A DNA stretch of 58,867 nt. Origin: Bacillota bacterium (GTDB lineage: Bacteria; Bacillota; Clostridia; Lachnospirales; Bianqueaceae). The position numbers and the translations under genes were made by a program. Positions 1 to 8,305 of the stretch are shown piece by piece. The stretch is taken from positions 1 to 58,867 of the forward strand of contig JAFRZL010000037.1 in the NCBI GenBank assembly GCA_017442535.1. The letters run 5' to 3'. Under the pieces are notes generated by a model. That model did no database searches. It saw only the letters and a program-made list of their open reading frames with translations, and had not been told where the DNA came from. How positions within the stretch are numbered: position 1 is the first letter of the stretch; every line of letters begins with the position of its first letter.

Positions 1-267
1 AACCGTGATGCCATAGGTGGCCACAGTGTGAGAACCATCCTCCATCAGGAAGGTCTTGGAGTTGGCGGATCTCAGGCCAGGTTCTTCTTCCAGAGCATCG
101 GTATCGGGGATTTCATCTACTTCTCCGGGAGTCTCGGGAGCATCCATGGGAGAAAGCTCTGTCTCTGCCGCATGGACGGGAGTGGGCAAAATCTGGGCAA
201 GAAGTGAGAAAACTAAAAGAATAGCAAGAATACTGCGAAAGTGGTGTTTGAGTGTTTTGATTTTCAT
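1..267 (-). CDS. Secreted protein, N-terminal part (cut by window edge)
   Basis: The reading frame is open from ATG at 267 to the window edge (89 codons) with no stop, so the gene continues to the left. A GGAAAGGA ribosome site precedes the start. Residues 1-35 are a classic Gram-positive signal peptide: basic start MKIKTLKHH, hydrophobic core LAILLVFSLLAQILP, and a probable cleavage after PVHA-A. An acidic linker follows, then a segment ending NSKTFLMEDGSHTVATYG. A short segment of this style is common just after the signal peptide of large RHS/YD-repeat cell-wall proteins of Clostridia, but the repeats would lie outside the window, so that identity is inference. A strong promoter sits upstream at 342-371. 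Confidence 0.7.
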   Translation of the reverse strand, partial: MKIKTLKHHFRSILAILLVFSLLAQILPTPVHAAETELSPMDAPETPGEVDEIPDTDALEEEPGLRSANSKTFLMEDGSHTVATYGITV

Positions 268-341
268 GACAATTCCTTTCCGGACTATACGATAGCATTA
301 AAAAACAGATGATAATAAGCCGAATCATTTTTGTCGATTTG

Positions 342-371
342 ATTATAGCATCTGTATATACATTGTGTCAA
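342..371 (-). promoter_or_regulatory. Sigma-A promoter of the secreted protein
   Basis: On the minus strand the -35 TTGACA (366-371) and -10 TATAAT (342-347) are both perfect consensus with an 18-nt spacer. The start codon at 267 lies about 75 nt downstream. Confidence 0.75.
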
Positions 372-502
372 TGGATTTTCTAGAATATTATTAGATATAT
401 CTGTAGATATATCAAGACCATTCCTTTCCCACCTCATCTTTTTTCTCAATACTTTTCGGTTACGCTTCTAGCTCGTAATATTATCAACTCCACTCACCCC
501 AA
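372..502. other. Intergenic stretch, no gene seen
   Basis: Together with the promoter and terminator on either side this makes the 319-nt gap between the partial secreted protein and the ABC exporter. It is AT-rich and holds no open frame with a ribosome site. Confidence 0.5.
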
Positions 503-545
503 AAGGCCCCCGGGATCTGGATCATTCCAGCGTCCCGAGGGCCTT
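503..545 (-). terminator. Terminator of the ABC exporter operon
   Basis: A GC-rich hairpin, AAGGCCCTCGGGACGCTGGA pairing with TCCAGATCCCGGGGGCCTT around an ATGA loop, ends in TTTT on the minus strand. It lies 41 nt past the stop of the second ABC gene. The T-run is short, so efficiency is uncertain. Confidence 0.6.
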
Positions 546-586
546 ATTCTGTTTTTTATCTGTATTAGCCAATACGCATCGTTTCC

Positions 587-2440
587 TCACCCCATCACGG
601 TACCGGGTATGCCCTCCGGCAGAGCCTCTTCCACCGGGGCGGACTCTTTCAGAAAGGCCATGCGCTGGCTCATGTAGAGGTTATAATACAGGCCTTGCTT
701 CGCGAGCAGTTCCTGATGGCTGCCGCTTTCGGCGATGCGTCCGGCCTCGATGTACATGATCCGGTCGCAGTTCTGGATGGTCGAGAGACGGTGCGCCACG
801 ATGAACGAAGTACGGTTCCTGAGCAGGGCGGCGATACCCTCCTGGACAAGACGCTCGGTATTGGTATCGATCGAGGAAGTGGCTTCGTCCAGAATCAGGA
901 TCCGCGGATCCGACAGAAGCGTGCGGGCAAAGCTGATCAGCTGGCGCTGCCCGGCGGACAGGCCCGCGCCGCGCTCGTTGGTCGGCGTCTGATAGCCCTG
1001 GTCCATATTGCGGATAAATTCATCCGCGTGGACCGCTTTCGCAGCCGCGATGCACTCCTCGTCCGTCGCATCGAGCCGCCCATAGCGGATATTATCCATA
1101 ATGGTACCGGAAAAAATAAACGTATCCTGGAGCATGACGCCCATCTGCTGCCGCAGGGATTTGATCGTGACTTTGGAAAGGTCATGTTCATCGATCAGAA
1201 TGCGTCCCTCGGTTACGTTATAGAAGCGCGAGAGCAGGTTTACGATCGTGGACTTGCCGGCGCCGGTCGGGCCGACCAGGGCGATCGATTCGCCGGGCTT
1301 CACGTTGAAACTTACGTTCTTCAGGACGGGCGTCCCTTTTTCGTATTCGAACATCACGTTCTCGAAAGTCACAGCACCCTTGATCTCGGGCAGCGGATAA
1401 GCATCCTCCGCATCGTCTACCGTCACCGGCTCGTCCAGCACCTGGAAGATACGTTCCAGATAGGCGGCGGTATCCATCAGCTGGTTATAGATATTGCCGA
1501 GCTGCTGGATCGGTCCCCAGAAGCGGTTGGAATAGGCGATCATCGCGGTGATCGCACCGATCTGGACAACCCCTTCGACGATGAAATCGTCCCGGAACAG
1601 ATAGATTGCTGTAATATAGATTGCCATGCGCACCATTCTGGACAGAATCGTCGAGATCGGCCACATTCCGTGAGCCAGATAAGCCGCGCGGAGCGAATAC
1701 TTCTTGGTCTCTTCCAGCAGGCCGTCAAAAATCCCTTCATTCATGCTCTCGCGCACAAACGCCTGCGTCACCTTTTCACCGTTGATATTCTCGGCCAGAT
1801 AGGCGGTCGTATTGGACTGCTTGTTGGCGCGGAGCTGGCGAAAGCGGCGTTGACGCGGCTTGGTGATCCGCACGTAGAGGAAAAAGAACGGCAGACCGGC
1901 CAGCACGACCATGGTCATCTTGACCGAGATCGAGAGCATGAAGCCGAAAATCAGCAGCAGGTTAATGATCTGCAGGACGGCGTTGATCATTCCGTTCGTC
2001 AGGAAATCAGCCACATTATTGACGTAATTGATCACACGGGTCAGGATCTTGCCGTGCGGACGCGAGTCATAATAGTCAAAACTCAGCTTCTGCAGGTGCG
2101 AGAAGACATCCGTACGCATGTCCGTAATGATGGACTGGCCGGTCCGGGCACTGGTTTTCGCACGGAGACGGTTGATAAAGACGATCGCCACGCTGACGGC
2201 AAAATAGCTCACGCCCAGCACGATGATCCAGTTCTTCAGGCTCCTCGGGATCAGTTCGTCGATGACATAGGCCTGGATCTTGGGAGTGAGCAAGGCCAGA
2301 AGGCTTGCGCTCACACTCAGGAAGAACATGATAATAATGTTCTTTTTATATTTCTTGATGTAGACGAGGCTTCTCTTGAACTGCGACCAGTTAAAAGGGA
2401 CGTCAAGCTCTTCATCAATATTGAACTTATTTCTAGCCAT
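587..2440 (-). CDS. ABC exporter half-transporter with canonical ATP site
   Basis: 617 aa, the usual length of a type IV ABC exporter subunit. An N-terminal six-helix transmembrane domain (about residues 30-330) is followed by an ATPase domain with Walker A GPTGAGKST, signature LSAGQ, Walker B ILILDEATSSID with the catalytic Glu, and switch His in IVAHRLSTI. The start ATG shares one base with the stop of the upstream gene (TAATG), so the two are translationally coupled. The upstream partner lacks the catalytic Glu and switch His, so this subunit supplies the hydrolysing residues of a heterodimer of the LmrCD/BmrCD/TM287-288 kind. Substrate is unknown; multidrug or lipid-like export is typical of the family. 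Confidence 0.93.
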   Translation of the reverse strand: MARNKFNIDEELDVPFNWSQFKRSLVYIKKYKKNIIIMFFLSVSASLLALLTPKIQAYVIDELIPRSLKNWIIVLGVSYFAVSVAIVFINRLRAKTSARTGQSIITDMRTDVFSHLQKLSFDYYDSRPHGKILTRVINYVNNVADFLTNGMINAVLQIINLLLIFGFMLSISVKMTMVVLAGLPFFFLYVRITKPRQRRFRQLRANKQSNTTAYLAENINGEKVTQAFVRESMNEGIFDGLLEETKKYSLRAAYLAHGMWPISTILSRMVRMAIYITAIYLFRDDFIVEGVVQIGAITAMIAYSNRFWGPIQQLGNIYNQLMDTAAYLERIFQVLDEPVTVDDAEDAYPLPEIKGAVTFENVMFEYEKGTPVLKNVSFNVKPGESIALVGPTGAGKSTIVNLLSRFYNVTEGRILIDEHDLSKVTIKSLRQQMGVMLQDTFIFSGTIMDNIRYGRLDATDEECIAAAKAVHADEFIRNMDQGYQTPTNERGAGLSAGQRQLISFARTLLSDPRILILDEATSSIDTNTERLVQEGIAALLRNRTSFIVAHRLSTIQNCDRIMYIEAGRIAESGSHQELLAKQGLYYNLYMSQRMAFLKESAPVEEALPEGIPGTVMG

Positions 2441-4182
2441 TATGCCTCGCCTCCTTTCTCAATGCCGCCATGCTGCAGCATGCAGGTCTTGTAGTAATAT
2501 CCATTAGGATTCTGCATCAGTTCGCGATGTGACCCCTCTTCCGTGATCTGACCCTTTTCGATGATCACGATCTTATCGGCATGCATCACCGAAGAAACAC
2601 GCTGTGCGATAATGATGGTGGTGGCTTTGGTGGGCCATTCACGGAGCTGCTCCTGAATGTACTGCTCCGTCTCCATATCCACGGCCGAAGTCGTATCGTC
2701 CAGGATCAGGATCGGGGCGTCAACGGCCAGTGCACGTGCCAGCGAGATGCGCTGCTTCTGTCCTCCGGAGAGGCCGGTCCCGCGCTCACCGATGATCGTA
2801 TCATAACCCTCGGCCATATCCTTGACAAAGCTGCTCACATCCGCCGCTTTGGCGGCCTGCTCGATCACTTCCATTGGAGCGTCCGGCACGCCGTAGGCGA
2901 TATTCGACTCCAGCGTATCCGAGAAGAGGAATACATCCTGCATCGTCATACCGATGCTGCCGCGGAGCTTCTGCAAATTGTAATCACGTACGTCGACGCC
3001 GTCGATCAGCACTTTGCCTTCGGACACATCGACAAAACGTGAGATCAGATTGATCAGGGATGTTTTGCCGGAGCCCGTCGGGCCCATGATGCCGACCGTC
3101 TCTCCCGGACGAATGCTCAGATTGATATGCTTCAGGACTTTCGTATTGTCATAATTGAGGGATACATCCCGGAACTCGATCCCACCCTGAACCGTCTCGG
3201 GGGACTTGTCGATTTCGGGGCTGCTGATCCGGGTCCCCGTGTAATACAGGTCCTGGATCTTTTCGACTGAAGCGAAGAAACGCTGGATATTGTTGACGAT
3301 CATACCCATCATGTTCATGGGCTCGTTCAGCGCCCAGGCAAGACTCAGGAAGAGCGTCAGTTCACCAAGCGTAATTTTATTGCTGCAGACCAGAATACCG
3401 CCGACCGTCAGGTTGACGACTGTGAGAAGCGAGCTGATCGATTCAATGATCGGTCCGTATTTCAGCCACAGGAAAGTAGCCCTTATATTGAGTTCCTTGT
3501 ACCGCTGGTTCTCGGCCTGGAACTTATCCATCTCGTAATCCTCGCGTACAAAGGCTTTGACCACACGGTTGCCGCCGATGTTTTCCTGCACCACGGTATT
3601 CAGCGCGGAGAGCTGTTCGCGTGCCTCACGGAACGCAGGACGGACCGTTTTGGAAAGCTTGGACGCCACAATTGCGGTAAAAGGCGTCACGGCCAGCAGA
3701 ATCAGTGTATACTGCCAGTTGATGCTCATAAAGACGGTCAGTGCAAAGATCAGCATAAACACGCACTCGACGGCATGCGGCAGAATCCAGTTCAGGAAAT
3801 GCGCGATCATCTCCACGTCGCCAGAACATTTATTAATCAGGTCTCCCCCCTTATTCAGGCGGTAGAACTCCGAGGTCTGCCCCATCAGCTTGCGGAACAG
3901 CGCACTTTTAAGATTGCGCACCGCTTCCTGCGAAGCCTGCTCAGCCAGTATGCTGACAAAATACCGGATCGTGACAAAGGAGATCCCTACGGCGAAGGCC
4001 TTGATCAACATGGGGATCAGTTTGTCAAACTGCATCGGCATCAAGACTTCATCAACAATATCCTTGAAGATATACGGTTCATACGTCATCAGCACCACGC
4101 CGAAAACGTTCAGGATCATCGAAGCGATCAGCTTCCATTTGTGTTTTCCCATCCATTGGGTGGCCCACTTCATTGCGTTCAT
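2440..4182 (-). CDS. ABC exporter half-transporter with degenerate ATP site
   Basis: 580 aa from the ATG at 4182, chosen because GGAAAGGAAG lies 9 nt upstream; a TTG ten codons earlier lacks a ribosome site. It has a six-helix transmembrane domain, then an ATPase domain with Walker A GPTGSGKTS and signature LSGGQ. The Walker B reads ILILDDTTSAVD (Asp for the catalytic Glu) and the switch loop reads IIAQRVSSV (Gln for His). These are the substitutions known from the degenerate-site subunit of asymmetric heterodimeric exporters such as TM287. First gene of a two-gene operon with a promoter at 4282-4310; it overlaps the downstream partner by one base. Confidence 0.93.
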   Translation of the reverse strand: MNAMKWATQWMGKHKWKLIASMILNVFGVVLMTYEPYIFKDIVDEVLMPMQFDKLIPMLIKAFAVGISFVTIRYFVSILAEQASQEAVRNLKSALFRKLMGQTSEFYRLNKGGDLINKCSGDVEMIAHFLNWILPHAVECVFMLIFALTVFMSINWQYTLILLAVTPFTAIVASKLSKTVRPAFREAREQLSALNTVVQENIGGNRVVKAFVREDYEMDKFQAENQRYKELNIRATFLWLKYGPIIESISSLLTVVNLTVGGILVCSNKITLGELTLFLSLAWALNEPMNMMGMIVNNIQRFFASVEKIQDLYYTGTRISSPEIDKSPETVQGGIEFRDVSLNYDNTKVLKHINLSIRPGETVGIMGPTGSGKTSLINLISRFVDVSEGKVLIDGVDVRDYNLQKLRGSIGMTMQDVFLFSDTLESNIAYGVPDAPMEVIEQAAKAADVSSFVKDMAEGYDTIIGERGTGLSGGQKQRISLARALAVDAPILILDDTTSAVDMETEQYIQEQLREWPTKATTIIIAQRVSSVMHADKIVIIEKGQITEEGSHRELMQNPNGYYYKTCMLQHGGIEKGGEA

Positions 4183-4281
4183 TGACGGCAGCTTCCTTTC
4201 CAGAACAAACAATCATCAGACGATAGGTTCATCAGAACGAACAACGCACGGTTCAGGCTCCCAGTCTGCTAATACTCCCTC

Positions 4282-4310
4282 ATTATATAAAACATATCGT
4301 ATAATAGCAA
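4282..4310 (-). promoter_or_regulatory. Sigma-A promoter of the ABC operon
   Basis: -35 TTGCTA (4305-4310), 17-nt spacer, -10 TATAAT (4282-4287). It lies about 100 nt upstream of the first ABC start. No obvious operator dyad is seen. Confidence 0.7.
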
Positions 4311-4380
4311 GTAAAAAAATACGGTATATGTGCAGAATTACCGTTGGATTTGTGCCGTCTTTTTGGAAGATCTGTCAATG

Positions 4381-4418
4381 AAAAACGGCGGTACTGCCAT
4401 ATGGCCGTACCGCCGTTT
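4381..4418 (-). terminator. Terminator after the lipase gene
   Basis: A near-perfect hairpin, AAACGGCGGTAC pairing with GTACCGCCGTTT around GGCCATATGGC, followed by a T-run on the minus strand, lies just past the lipase stop at 4435. Confidence 0.85.
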
Positions 4419-4434
4419 GATAACTGCCTTTCTC

Positions 4435-5871
4435 TCAGAATACCGTGCTGAGTTCTCTCTCGGCTTCCTCAAAATCCTCGGCTGTCGCGTACAGATAATT
4501 CACACACTGCTTCAGACGGCTGCTGTAGCCAATGGACATATCGGCTTTCTGGATGTTCCAGGCTTCAGTGATTCCGACATTTTTGTACAGGCGGTCCAGC
4601 CGCCCGTCAACGTTATACAGCCTGTTCTGGACATTCTGAATCCTCTGGGCGTAGTTCCGCAGCCTGTACGTATCCACTACTATAAAGGGATGCGAAGTCG
4701 CATATTTATAGCCCTTGTCGAAATTCTCCTTACACCACTGCTTGATACCATTTACGATATGTGTGATGGCCAGTTTCGCCTGTTCATAGACCTGTTTGAT
4801 AGACTCCCACTGACCCTCCAGGTACTCCATCAGGGACTTGCCCAAATCGGCAAAAATCCTGCCCCAGGCTTCCAGAATTTCAGGATCCCAAATCCTAAGC
4901 ATATCCCAGCCCTCGCTGATGAATGCCCCAACAATGAAACCGAGCACGTCCGCGATCAGTTCCAGCGTCGGGCCTACAAAAGGCACATCCGAAAAACCCG
5001 CCAGAATCACCGTTATTCCATGAAGTGCTTTGCAGTACCAGGCCTGTTCGCCTGCGGCACTGGGCAGATAATTGCCGTCCGCATCAAAGCTGTCATGTTC
5101 TTCCGCGTAAGTCAGCAGACCGTAGCTGCCATGGGAGAAAAGGCCGCCAAGCAGAGAACTGTCGCTTCCGACATAGATGGTCTCGCCCGCAATGTTGACC
5201 AGCAACGTACTGACGAAATCTTTCTCACCGCAGATATTCTTGATCTTATGCCTGTAAATATCGATCTCGTCTGCATACTCATTCATAAATTCCTTGCTGA
5301 CGCCCTGGCCTTCAAAGGAAACGCAGCGGTGAACCTTTTCTCCGCACACGATGGTTACATACATAGCCTGATCGCCACCATTGGAGTGACCGGTTACATC
5401 CACATAATCATAGGGAAGGCTGTTGATAAAAGCTTCCGCGTCGCGCTGGGTCTGCTGACTTTCATCGCCGAAGCCTTCAAAATTATTGCTCCACTGCTGA
5501 TATGACCCTCCCGTCCCGCGGAAAGCCACCGTGACATCCCCATCTTCGGGATCATAAAATGCGGCCGCGCGGATACTGCCCTTATATTCCGGTGTGGTCT
5601 CCCTGATTTCCTGTCTGCGCAGCTTGGGATCATCATAGATCTTCTGCATAATATCCGCCAGGTCCTCCGGTTTATTGGGCTTAGGCCCCAGATCACCGGA
5701 CAGGTGGATCGTCCCGTTGTCCACGGCTCTCTGCAGTTTTTCCACGGATACCTTGCCGTTGACCATATAATCGTCAATCACGTCTCCCAGCGGATGGCCG
5801 GAATTGTATGGAGCCAGGTCCGAATACATAAAGCAGTCCAGCAGGAGCATTTCTCTTTCTGATAAAGCCAT
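4435..5871 (-). CDS. GxSxG lipase with C-terminal WXG100/LXG-like domain
   Basis: 478 aa from the ATG at 5871, set by TAAGGAGGC 5-9 nt upstream. Residues 100-240 form an alpha/beta-hydrolase core with AFRGTGG (oxyanion-hole region) and the nucleophile elbow VTGHSNGG (Ser163), resembling Mbeg1/class-3-type lipases. A hydrophobic helical stretch (about 290-330) follows. The last 83 residues (396-478) are purely helical, opening IVVDTYRLRNYAQRI, with an AW near the middle and a C-terminal CVNYLYATAEDFEEAE; that pattern is typical of WXG100/LXG type VII secretion domains, normally found at the N terminus. There is no signal peptide. It is preceded by a lipoprotein gene with a 10-nt gap. Inference: a type VII-exported lipase with reversed domain order, as described for S. 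aureus TslA. No secretion machinery lies in the window. Confidence 0.8.
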   Translation of the reverse strand: MALSEREMLLLDCFMYSDLAPYNSGHPLGDVIDDYMVNGKVSVEKLQRAVDNGTIHLSGDLGPKPNKPEDLADIMQKIYDDPKLRRQEIRETTPEYKGSIRAAAFYDPEDGDVTVAFRGTGGSYQQWSNNFEGFGDESQQTQRDAEAFINSLPYDYVDVTGHSNGGDQAMYVTIVCGEKVHRCVSFEGQGVSKEFMNEYADEIDIYRHKIKNICGEKDFVSTLLVNIAGETIYVGSDSSLLGGLFSHGSYGLLTYAEEHDSFDADGNYLPSAAGEQAWYCKALHGITVILAGFSDVPFVGPTLELIADVLGFIVGAFISEGWDMLRIWDPEILEAWGRIFADLGKSLMEYLEGQWESIKQVYEQAKLAITHIVNGIKQWCKENFDKGYKYATSHPFIVVDTYRLRNYAQRIQNVQNRLYNVDGRLDRLYKNVGITEAWNIQKADMSIGYSSRLKQCVNYLYATAEDFEEAERELSTVF

Positions 5872-5881
5872 CGCTGCCTCC

Positions 5882-6532
5882 TTACTTGATCGCGCCGTGA
5901 TAGACCGGCTCAAGCCTGTAGTTCTCAGACAAATATGCAGGATAGGAATCTTCCGTGAGCGACGGGTAGTCCGCGGGATCCACCCGGTAATATCTGATCA
6001 GACCATGTACATGCTTTTCGACAAGCGCATGGACCATTTCCTGCCACATGCTATCCGTCAGGGCATCTCTGTCGGCAAAAAGAACAAAATTGGCGCGGAG
6101 CGCTTCCTCATAGTCCCGCATCGCCTTGGATAGATCCGTGTGGCGGTCCAGACCATCCGGAAACGTACTGCCCGAAAACTGCCAGAACACCTTGCCATCA
6201 GGGAAGTAATGATCCCAGACCGGCTGCACCATTGTGCCAAAATCTTCCTTCACCAGGAACCCATAATAGTTATCCCGGTAGCCATCCACATCCTCGATTA
6301 CCTTCACGATCTGTCCCGGAAAAGCTTCGGCGACAAAATAATACTCCCGGAATCTCTGATCCACACTGTCGTCTATCGATGAATACAGGGTGAATTTGTC
6401 TCCGTATTTACCTTCCAGATACTGAAGGGCACGTTCCTGATTGGTATGTCCGCTCATCCGGATACATCCTCCCATCAAAAAGATTATCACAAACACCGCA
6501 AGGACGCAAAAGGTCTTGCCGCAGAATTTCAT
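5882..6532 (-). CDS. Lipoprotein next to the lipase (candidate immunity protein)
   Basis: 216 aa from the ATG at 6532, set by GGGAGG 8 nt upstream; a longer open frame upstream lacks a ribosome site. MKFCGKTFC and a hydrophobic core lead to the lipobox MGGC, with the lipidated Cys at residue 23, so the protein should be anchored outside the membrane. The rest is a soluble alpha/beta domain of no family I recognise. Its stop is 10 nt from the lipase start, so the two are co-expressed with the lipoprotein first. In S. aureus the reversed-domain lipase TslA is neutralised by a lipoprotein; by analogy this could be an immunity protein. That role is inference from gene order and topology only. Confidence 0.75.
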   Translation of the reverse strand: MKFCGKTFCVLAVFVIIFLMGGCIRMSGHTNQERALQYLEGKYGDKFTLYSSIDDSVDQRFREYYFVAEAFPGQIVKVIEDVDGYRDNYYGFLVKEDFGTMVQPVWDHYFPDGKVFWQFSGSTFPDGLDRHTDLSKAMRDYEEALRANFVLFADRDALTDSMWQEMVHALVEKHVHGLIRYYRVDPADYPSLTEDSYPAYLSENYRLEPVYHGAIK

Positions 6533-6573
6533 ATGGCTTACCTCCCACCCGCAGAAAACAGATTTGCCGCGGA

Positions 6574-7332
6574 TCACTCTCCGAACATTCTCCGCAGGAA
6601 CTGCTCGATCAGAATATCCATCGCCTTGCTGGAATGCTTTTCCCCGGGCACCAGGGTGAATTTGTACTGATACGGATCGCCCGGGACGGCCTCGAACTCT
6701 TCCTTGACCTGCAGATTCATGCCGACCCAGTTGTCGAACTCGCCGCATCCGTGATCCACCACAGGGATCGGACGCCCGCTCGCCGGCAGCTCGCGGATCA
6801 GCTTGCGAGTGCAGTATTCGGTCTCTTTCATATCACCCTCGCCGAACATCCTGAGTTTATCCAGGTTGCGATAGCCGAAATCCGCGTCGGCTTTGTCACC
6901 CGCGCCGTAAGCGCCGATCACGCCGAAGGTCTCGGGATAATTCAATCCGACCATCAGCGCGCCGTAGCCGCCGTTCGAAAAGCCGCTGATCCAGTTGTCC
7001 TCGCGCTTCGTCGAAAGCTGCGGCAGCAGCCCGCGCATGATCTGCACCAGCTCGGAACCGATATAATCATTAAACCGCTGGCCCTTGGCCACGTTGATAA
7101 AGCAGGAATGGTAAGCATTCGGCAAAATCACGGCAAAATCGGGATACTTGGCCGCATACTCCTCCACACGCGTGCTGCGCACCCAGCCCGTCTGATCCCC
7201 TGAGCCGCCATGCAGCAGCCAGAGCACCTTCAGCGGCTTCGTGCAATTCTGCGGCCGATCCGGCAGCAGCGCCCACGTATCCATATTCATCTGCAGAACG
7301 TCCGAATAAATATGAAACTGCATCAATGTCAT
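6574..7332 (-). CDS. Putative esterase (esterase D/FrmB fold), active-site residues present
   Basis: 252 aa, PF00756-like alpha/beta hydrolase without signal peptide, so cytoplasmic. Oxyanion-hole motif LLHGGSGD (about 40-46), nucleophile elbow SGFSNGGYGA (Ser119), probable acid Asp200 in GCGEFDNW and His233 in PGEKHSS. It starts with the ATG that overlaps the upstream stop (TGATG), and GGAGGTG sits just before it. The gene immediately upstream is a homologue with a destroyed nucleophile, so this is the active-looking half of a two-gene unit. A second such unit is at 35396-36872. Members of this family hydrolyse short-chain acyl or feruloyl esters or S-formylglutathione; the substrate here is unknown. 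It lies 41 nt upstream of the lipoprotein gene. Confidence 0.85.
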   Translation of the reverse strand: MTLMQFHIYSDVLQMNMDTWALLPDRPQNCTKPLKVLWLLHGGSGDQTGWVRSTRVEEYAAKYPDFAVILPNAYHSCFINVAKGQRFNDYIGSELVQIMRGLLPQLSTKREDNWISGFSNGGYGALMVGLNYPETFGVIGAYGAGDKADADFGYRNLDKLRMFGEGDMKETEYCTRKLIRELPASGRPIPVVDHGCGEFDNWVGMNLQVKEEFEAVPGDPYQYKFTLVPGEKHSSKAMDILIEQFLRRMFGE

Positions 7333-8024
7333 CAGAAAGCACCTCCCATCAGCATCTGGAAAGCTTCTTCCATGCGCTCCTCCTGATCACGGTCTTTCAG
7401 CCGCACAAGCCGCACATAGGGCCTTTGCGCCGCGAAATCCCGGGCCTCTCTTTCACCGTCCGGCCCCACCAGCAGAACAACGGGCACCCTGCCCTCCTTG
7501 CTGAAGCGGAACCCCTTGGCCTCCAGCTCCTCCCTGGGTCCGAAGATATACTCAGGCCGGGGTTCCATCCCGCTGTCGTAAAGCTTCGCGACATCCAGGA
7601 TCGGATCCACCGCGACCGCTTTACCGATCGCCTCAGGAAAATGCTGCGCCGCCATCATCGCGCCATAGCCGCCCATATCGACACCCATCACGGTAATATC
7701 CTCTGGTTCGGACGAGATCGGGAACCATCCGGCAAGCTTGGCCGGCACCTCTTTGGCCACAAAATCGCCCCAGTTATAGCCCCAAACACTATTGACAAAA
7801 AAGTTCTGATTGCCCTGCACCAGCGCAAGCGCCACACCGGCCTCCTCTGCGTAACGCTCCAGCCGCACCTTGCGCATCCACTCCGTATGATCCGCATTGC
7901 GGCCGTGAAGCAGGATGACCAGCGGATACCGCTTCCCCGGCTCCGGCGTCCCGGGCAGAAAAACATCGATTCCTACCAGCGTATGCGGCCCTTCCGCCGC
8001 AGTCTGTACCTGAATCCAGTTCAT
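7332..8024 (-). CDS. Pseudo-esterase (nucleophile Ser replaced by Asp)
   Basis: 230 aa. The fold is clearly that of the esterase encoded next to it: LLHGRNADHTEW matches the oxyanion-hole region and VMGVDMGGYGAMMAA matches the nucleophile elbow, but the catalytic Ser is Asp116. The C-terminal part is shortened and has no equivalent of the catalytic His. A GGGGGAC ribosome site lies 6 nt before the ATG at 8024, and a promoter is at 8048-8076. It is the first gene of a run of four (pseudo-esterase, esterase, lipoprotein, lipase). The conserved scaffold with lost catalytic residues suggests a binding, scaffolding or regulatory partner for the esterase; that is inference. Confidence 0.85.
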   Translation of the reverse strand: MNWIQVQTAAEGPHTLVGIDVFLPGTPEPGKRYPLVILLHGRNADHTEWMRKVRLERYAEEAGVALALVQGNQNFFVNSVWGYNWGDFVAKEVPAKLAGWFPISSEPEDITVMGVDMGGYGAMMAAQHFPEAIGKAVAVDPILDVAKLYDSGMEPRPEYIFGPREELEAKGFRFSKEGRVPVVLLVGPDGEREARDFAAQRPYVRLVRLKDRDQEERMEEAFQMLMGGAF

Positions 8025-8047
8025 ATTAGTCCCCCTCTCTTTTTTTG

Positions 8048-8076
8048 ATTATATCACATCCCGCGCCGTTTGGAAA
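8048..8076 (-). promoter_or_regulatory. Promoter of the esterase/lipase gene run
   Basis: -10 TATAAT (8048-8053) is perfect. The -35 TTTCCA (8071-8076) is 17 nt upstream and matches consensus at four positions. The first start codon is at 8024. Confidence 0.6.
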
Positions 8077-8134
8077 CAGGAATTTGCGGTGATTTTGCGG
8101 GGCGTGTCTCTATATACATTGTAACAGGAATGAA

Positions 8135-8284
8135 AATGTCTCCGTCCTAAGAAGACGTCTCCGTCCCTGGCTGAATTGTCGTCCGCCGAGAAGACGTCTC
8201 CGTCCCTGGCTGAATTGTCGTCTGCCGAGAAGACGTCTCCGTCCCTGGCTGAATTGTCGTCTGCCGAGAAGACGTCTCCGTCCC
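8135..8284. repeat. 39-bp tandem repeat array
   Basis: Three full units plus a partial fourth, period exactly 39 bp, with units starting at 8151, 8190, 8229 and 8268, preceded by a degenerate copy at 8135. The unit core is GAAGACGTCTCCGTCCC, containing the palindrome AGACGTCT. Copies differ by about one base (GTCCGCCG versus GTCTGCCG), so amplification looks recent. No ribosome site or start codon supports translation. Confidence 0.9.
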
Positions 8285-8305
8285 AAGTGTCACACTCTCC
8301 TTGAA

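Noticed and set aside
695..2494. 599-codon open frame on the plus strand
   Set aside because: Antisense to the ABC subunit; no start signals and no family features.
7332..8024. Pseudogene call for the Ser-less esterase homologue
   Set aside because: The frame is intact, the ribosome site and promoter are good, and the arrangement recurs at 35396-36872, so a functional non-catalytic protein is more likely.
8151..8284. 39-bp repeat as a 13-residue protein repeat
   Set aside because: The period allows it, but there is no start codon or ribosome site and the flanks contain stops.
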